NCBI GenBank assembly: GCA_002396885.1
Contig: DGXY01000118.1
Span: forward strand, 3,691 to 13,337
From: Akkermansiaceae bacterium UBA5020
GTDB taxonomy: Bacteria; Verrucomicrobiota; Verrucomicrobiia; Verrucomicrobiales; DEV007
Reading direction: 5' to 3'
DNA: 9,647 nt
The notes beneath the pieces were generated by a model. That model ran no database searches, was not told the DNA's origin, and saw only the letters and a list, made by a program, of their open reading frames with translations. Below are positions 6,275 through 9,647 of the stretch, one piece after another. The position numbers and the translations under genes were made by a program. How positions within the stretch are numbered: position 1 is the first letter of the stretch; each line of letters starts with the position of its first letter.

Positions 6275-8152
6275 TCAGCGCCCCTCCCCTACCGGTTGGG
6301 CATTCGCAAGGGGCACGGAGGGCGCCAACTGCAGTTCCTCAGGAAGATCAGGGTCGATTCCGAGAATCTTCACCGCTTCGGCGGCGATGGACTGGAACAC
6401 AGGGGCCGCCACCGCACCGCCATAGACCATCGGCCCGGTGGCCTTGGGTTCGTCGATGACGACGAGGCCGAGCAGTTTTGGATTCTCGGCAGGGAGAAAA
6501 CCCATGAAGGAGGCCACGTAGAGGCCGTTCACGTAGCCAACATTCTCGACGTGCTTGCGCGCGGTTCCCGTTTTGCCGGCAACGCTGTATCCGCGAAGAT
6601 CCCCTTTCGAGCCAGTGCCGTGCTCTGTCATTGTCTCAACCATGCATTGCAGCACCTGATGGGCCGCTTTTTCGCTCAGCACCCTACGCCCCAGGTGTTC
6701 GGGACCTTTCACCAATTCGGCTCCGCGGGTGTCTTGCTTCACGCCGCGAAGGATCGTCGGCGGCAGCAGGACTCCGTCGTTGGCAATGACACTGCAGGCC
6801 ATCGCCATCTGCAAGGGAGTGACCGAGACCTCGTAACCCATCACCTGACTTGAGAATGACGGCGCCGACCAACGCTCCACCGGAATGACCCGCCCGGCAT
6901 GCTCTGCATTCAACTCGATCCCGGTCTTGGAGCCGAACCCGAACTGCTTCACATAATGGTGAAAGAGCTCCTTGTTGAGCGGCCTCGAGATGAGGTAAGC
7001 TCCGATGTTCGAAGACTTGGCGAAGGCAACACGCGCCGTGAGCTTCCCGTAGGGATGATGATCCTTCAGCGTGAAACCGTCGAGCGCATATTGCCCCATG
7101 TGGCAATCCACTTCGGTGGCGGGATCGGCGAGCCCACGGTCGAAAGCACCACCGAAGCCAACGATCTTGAAGGTCGAACCCGGCTGATAGAGGTCGGATA
7201 CCGCCGGATTCCGCCGCACCGGTTCCTGACCCCGGATCCCTTTGCGGGTCGAAAGGTCGAAATGCGGGCGGCTCGCCATCGCGAGTACTTCGCCGGTCGA
7301 AGGATCAAGGAAAATCACCGTGGCCTTCGCGGGCCGGAAACGGTCAATCACAGCATCCAGCTCGCGCTCCACGACCGCCTGAACCCCCATGTCGACGGTC
7401 AGATAGACGTCGCGCCCCGACACCGGATCCACCTGTTCTCCACGATAGGCACGAATCTCCCGGCGGCTGCGGTCGCGCTCACAATATCGGAAACCGTCGG
7501 TTCCGCGCATCTCGGATTCGAAGACCTTCTCCACGCCCGCGACACCCACCCCATTTTCATCGACATACCCGATCACCTGGGTTAGCGACATCGGGCTCGG
7601 GTAATAGCGGCGCTCTCCCGCCCGAACGATCACTCCGCCGAGCCTTTTCGTATCAATCACCTTCTCGACCTGTCGGGCGAAATCATCCTCGATGTTCTTC
7701 GCCAGCACGATCGCTCCGCCGCTCTCGTCCCGCAGTTGGCGGGCGACCTCTTGAACGGGCTCATCCAAGATCGCAGCGATCGTTTCTGCGACATACTCCC
7801 GGTAGAGGCCAGCCAACTCCTCGGGAAGGTGACGCTTCCGCACCAGCTGCGGCGAAATCTTATCCCGCTCCCCGAGGGCAATGCACGCAAGGAGCGGATC
7901 CCGGAGATGATAGGGATCCACCTCGAGCGAGTAAACAGTTTGGCTGCGGGCAAGCAACTCCCCCGAACGGTCGAAGATCCTGCCGCGACGAGCCGGAAGC
8001 CGATCCTTCGCCTCGTAATGCCCTCTCGCCTGGGCCGCAAGCGAGTCGCTGCGAAACGCCTCGATATGAAAGAGTCGCACGCTCAAGGTCGAAAGAATCG
8101 CCACAAGGGCGACACACCCAACGACCAGCCTTGTTTTTAGTCCACGATCCAC
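6275..8152 (-). CDS. ftsI: Class B penicillin-binding protein, septal transpeptidase (FtsI/PBP3-like)
   Basis: This is a D,D-transpeptidase that cross-links peptidoglycan, by cluster position the septal enzyme. The 625 aa are somewhat longer than E. coli FtsI (588). It has a short cytoplasmic tail and a single membrane segment (about 8-24), then the RGRIFDRSGE motif (56-65) that opens the class B N-terminal pedestal domain, and a transpeptidase domain from about 275 to 590. All three catalytic motifs are present: STFK (326-329, nucleophile S326), SSN (380-382) and KTG (527-529, in AGKTGTARK). No PASTA repeats follow. The stretch at about 86-165 is rich in charged residues and looks like a lineage-variable part of the pedestal. 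The start is GTG at 8152, 12 nt after the ftsL stop and preceded by GAGAG; no ATG lies near it. Other class B enzymes such as PBP2 (RodA partner) are less likely given the neighbours. Confidence 0.94.
   Translation of the reverse strand: MDRGLKTRLVVGCVALVAILSTLSVRLFHIEAFRSDSLAAQARGHYEAKDRLPARRGRIFDRSGELLARSQTVYSLEVDPYHLRDPLLACIALGERDKISPQLVRKRHLPEELAGLYREYVAETIAAILDEPVQEVARQLRDESGGAIVLAKNIEDDFARQVEKVIDTKRLGGVIVRAGERRYYPSPMSLTQVIGYVDENGVGVAGVEKVFESEMRGTDGFRYCERDRSRREIRAYRGEQVDPVSGRDVYLTVDMGVQAVVERELDAVIDRFRPAKATVIFLDPSTGEVLAMASRPHFDLSTRKGIRGQEPVRRNPAVSDLYQPGSTFKIVGFGGAFDRGLADPATEVDCHMGQYALDGFTLKDHHPYGKLTARVAFAKSSNIGAYLISRPLNKELFHHYVKQFGFGSKTGIELNAEHAGRVIPVERWSAPSFSSQVMGYEVSVTPLQMAMACSVIANDGVLLPPTILRGVKQDTRGAELVKGPEHLGRRVLSEKAAHQVLQCMVETMTEHGTGSKGDLRGYSVAGKTGTARKHVENVGYVNGLYVASFMGFLPAENPKLLGLVVIDEPKATGPMVYGGAVAAPVFQSIAAEAVKILGIDPDLPEELQLAPSVPLANAQPVGEGR
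6281..6290 (-). promoter_or_regulatory. Ribosome binding site of murE
   Basis: AGGGGAGGGG on the minus strand lies 10 nt before the murE ATG, inside the 3' end of ftsI. The spacing is slightly long, but the match to a Shine-Dalgarno core is strong. Confidence 0.5.
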
Positions 8153-8164
8153 GGCACTCTCGTT

Positions 8165-8506
8165 TCAGTAGATACTCGCCACCGGGGCTCCGGCTGGGGA
8201 GACAGATTGAATTTCGATCACCTTCGAGAGGTCGATATCAGCCAAGTCGCTCTGCACCCAACGGAGGCGTCGGGAGAGCTCATGCCGATCGCGCACGGCC
8301 GTGATGCGAAGCTCCCAGAGTTCAATCTCCTGATCGAGGGCTCCGATCTCACGCTCCACTTGACCGATCTCATTACCGCACAGCACGTGCTCATTCCGCA
8401 CGTAGACGTAACCCGCCCCGGCCCCCAGAAGGAGACCACCCGCAAGGAAGAGCCGGAGGATCACGAATCCCCCGATGCGATTCTTGTAGCGATTGCGTTT
8501 TTCCAT
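8165..8506 (-). CDS. ftsL: FtsL-like small bitopic division protein
   Basis: The 113 aa contain a basic cytoplasmic N-terminus (MEKRNRYKNR), one hydrophobic segment (about 13-36) and then a heptad-rich charged stretch (about 44-88) predicted to be a periplasmic coiled coil, followed by a short non-helical tail. FtsL is very poorly conserved in sequence, so this call rests on topology, size (121 aa in E. coli) and position between rsmH and ftsI, where ftsL sits in most dcw clusters. FtsL works with FtsB and FtsQ to activate FtsWI at the septum. The ATG at 8506 lies 3 nt after the rsmH stop and has no clear Shine-Dalgarno, so it is probably coupled to rsmH. The stop is 12 nt before the ftsI GTG. 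Confidence 0.75.
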   Translation of the reverse strand: MEKRNRYKNRIGGFVILRLFLAGGLLLGAGAGYVYVRNEHVLCGNEIGQVEREIGALDQEIELWELRITAVRDRHELSRRLRWVQSDLADIDLSKVIEIQSVSPAGAPVASIY

Positions 8507-8509
8507 AAG

Positions 8510-9427
8510 TCAGGCTTTTACCGCAACCCGGAGCTTGGCACTGCGGGATCGCGTGTTGCGTTTGGTTTCCGCCTCATCTGGCCCGATCGCCTTGCGGGTC
8601 GGGAGGTGAAAGGCAAAGTCGGGATTGCGACGTGGCTCGCTCCATTCAGGCCGATCGATGTAAGGACTGCTGCGCCGGTGCATGAAACGCTTCACGATGC
8701 GGTCCTCTAGCGAGTGAAAGGTCAAGATCGCGAGCACCCCGCCCGGCGCGAGCACTTGCACGGATTTCTCCAAAGCCGCCTCAAGCGCCTCCAGCTCTCC
8801 ATTCACCGCGATGCGAATCGCTTGAAAAACGCGCGTAGCAGGATGCTTCCCGGAAGTCTTCGGCACGACGCGCGCAACCAGGTCCGCGAGCCCCAATGTC
8901 GTCGCAATCTCACCGGTGGCCCGAACCTTCACGATCTCACGCGCCACACGCGCCGCATGACGCTCCTCACCATACTCGCGGAAGATGCGGATGAGCTCTT
9001 CCTCGCCCCAGGTATTCACGAGATCACGCGCAGAAAAGGAGGCGCGAACATCCATGCGCATGTCGAGAGGCCCATCCTCGCGAAAGGAAAAGCCGCGCGC
9101 CGGATCGTCGAGCTGGCGCGAGGAAACCCCGAGATCGAGAAGAATCCCATCCACCTGCGGGATCCCAAGGCCGGCCAGGATCACGTCGATATCGCGGAAA
9201 TTCCCCCGCACCGGGAGGAAGGAATCCCCGTAGGAATCCAGACGACGGGTCGCATGATCGAGCGCCTCCTGATCCTGGTCGCAACCGATGACGTGGGCCC
9301 GGTTGCGGAGAAGCAGTTCCGAATGCCCACCGCCACCCAAAGTTCCATCGAAGATTTGCTTCCCCTCGACCGGTCGCATGGCTTCAAGGATCTCTTCCGC
9401 GAGAATGGGTTCGTGGTAAAAGTCCAT
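8510..9427 (-). CDS. rsmH: 16S rRNA (cytosine-1402-N4)-methyltransferase
   Basis: RsmH (MraW) methylates N4 of C1402 in 16S rRNA using S-adenosylmethionine, tuning the ribosomal P site. The 305 aa from the ATG at 9427 match the family (313 in E. coli). Signatures in order: N-terminal FYHEPILAEEIL (3-14), the SAM-binding DGTLGGGGHS (27-36), VIGCDQDQEAL (46-56), GILLDLGVSS (94-103), RGFSFREDGPLDMRM (111-125), KHPATRVFQAIRIAVNGEL (194-212), LTFHSLEDRIVKRFM (235-249) and a basic C-terminal RSRSAKLRVA (293-302). I chose ATG 9427 because family members start immediately before the YHxPVL-type motif. An in-frame ATG at 9604 would add 59 residues that match nothing I know. The Shine-Dalgarno before 9427 is weak. 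It is the first gene of the cluster visible here. Confidence 0.95.
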   Translation of the reverse strand: MDFYHEPILAEEILEAMRPVEGKQIFDGTLGGGGHSELLLRNRAHVIGCDQDQEALDHATRRLDSYGDSFLPVRGNFRDIDVILAGLGIPQVDGILLDLGVSSRQLDDPARGFSFREDGPLDMRMDVRASFSARDLVNTWGEEELIRIFREYGEERHAARVAREIVKVRATGEIATTLGLADLVARVVPKTSGKHPATRVFQAIRIAVNGELEALEAALEKSVQVLAPGGVLAILTFHSLEDRIVKRFMHRRSSPYIDRPEWSEPRRNPDFAFHLPTRKAIGPDEAETKRNTRSRSAKLRVAVKA

Positions 9428-9647
9428 GCGCTCAATGTTTTCGGCCAAACCATCATTCCAGCCCCTGATCTCCCCCAAGCCAAGGCCCCGCTCCCAATTC
9501 GATGAGAGGATGAGACCATTCGCCACAGGCAACTGGCGCTGAAAGGCTCCAAGTCCCGCGTTTCCGTTGGCGAGCTCCAGCCATGGCTTGATGGGGATGA
9601 TCATCTTCGGTTCGACAGGGGTGAAAGTATTGCTACTATTGAAAATC
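9428..9647 (-). other. Region upstream of rsmH, possible leader or N-terminal extension
   Basis: These 220 nt hold no gene that I recognise. The reading frame of rsmH stays open through the region to the window edge, with an ATG at 9604 and no stop before it. Third codon positions between 9604 and 9428 are about 72 percent G or C by hand count, so they are not clearly non-coding. A cluster of G-runs lies at 9462-9495 on the sense strand. In many bacteria mraZ precedes rsmH, but I see no MraZ motifs here. No convincing promoter was found. Confidence 0.4.

Noticed and set aside
8714..9505. 263-aa open frame on the plus strand opposite rsmH
   Set aside because: It lies antisense to a clear RsmH, and the translation has no domain, membrane segment or motif that I can recognise.
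9605..9647. Promoter-like AT-rich stretch at the right edge
   Set aside because: The stretch is AT-richer than its surroundings, but I cannot pair a credible -35 with a -10, and the window ends too soon to judge.

Overview
The window is one stretch of a division and cell wall (dcw) gene cluster, with every gene on the minus strand. In transcription order, from right to left, it reads rsmH (mraW), a small ftsL-like gene, ftsI (class B penicillin-binding protein), murE, murF, mraY, murD and a membrane-anchored protein with two LysM domains. The high-GC coding sequence, the meso-diaminopimelate type MurE, the canonical dcw order, the LysM gene after murD and the GTCAGAA-like heptad repeats downstream together suggest a Gram-negative-type bacterium. 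Verrucomicrobiota (Verrucomicrobiaceae-like) is the best guess. That placement is inference from gene order and repeat style and has not been tested by alignment.

Layout: 1-120 is non-coding and holds two families of 7-bp tandem repeats, the second abutting the stop codon of the LysM gene. 121-909 is the LysM protein. 964-8506 carries murD, mraY, murF, murE, ftsI and ftsL in a near-gapless run: spacings are 3 to 12 nt, with a 4-nt ATGA overlap between murE and murF. 8510-9427 is rsmH, 3 nt from ftsL. 9428-9647 is the region upstream of rsmH. It contains no recognisable separate gene, an in-frame open extension of rsmH that reaches the window edge, and a G-rich cluster.

How the genes work together: MurD, MurE and MurF add D-Glu, meso-DAP and D-Ala-D-Ala to the UDP-MurNAc peptide. 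MraY transfers the finished pentapeptide to undecaprenyl phosphate to make lipid I. FtsI cross-links septal peptidoglycan, with the FtsL-like protein as its probable divisome partner. RsmH methylates 16S rRNA and is the usual upstream gene of this cluster. The LysM protein would bind peptidoglycan from the membrane, so it is a plausible lineage-specific wall or division factor. The next expected genes (ftsW, murG, murC and so on) would lie left of position 1.

Most of the window is conserved housekeeping sequence, and I see no new defence, mobile or biosynthetic system. The parts that merit a second look are the LysM gene, the heptad repeat block and the rsmH leader.
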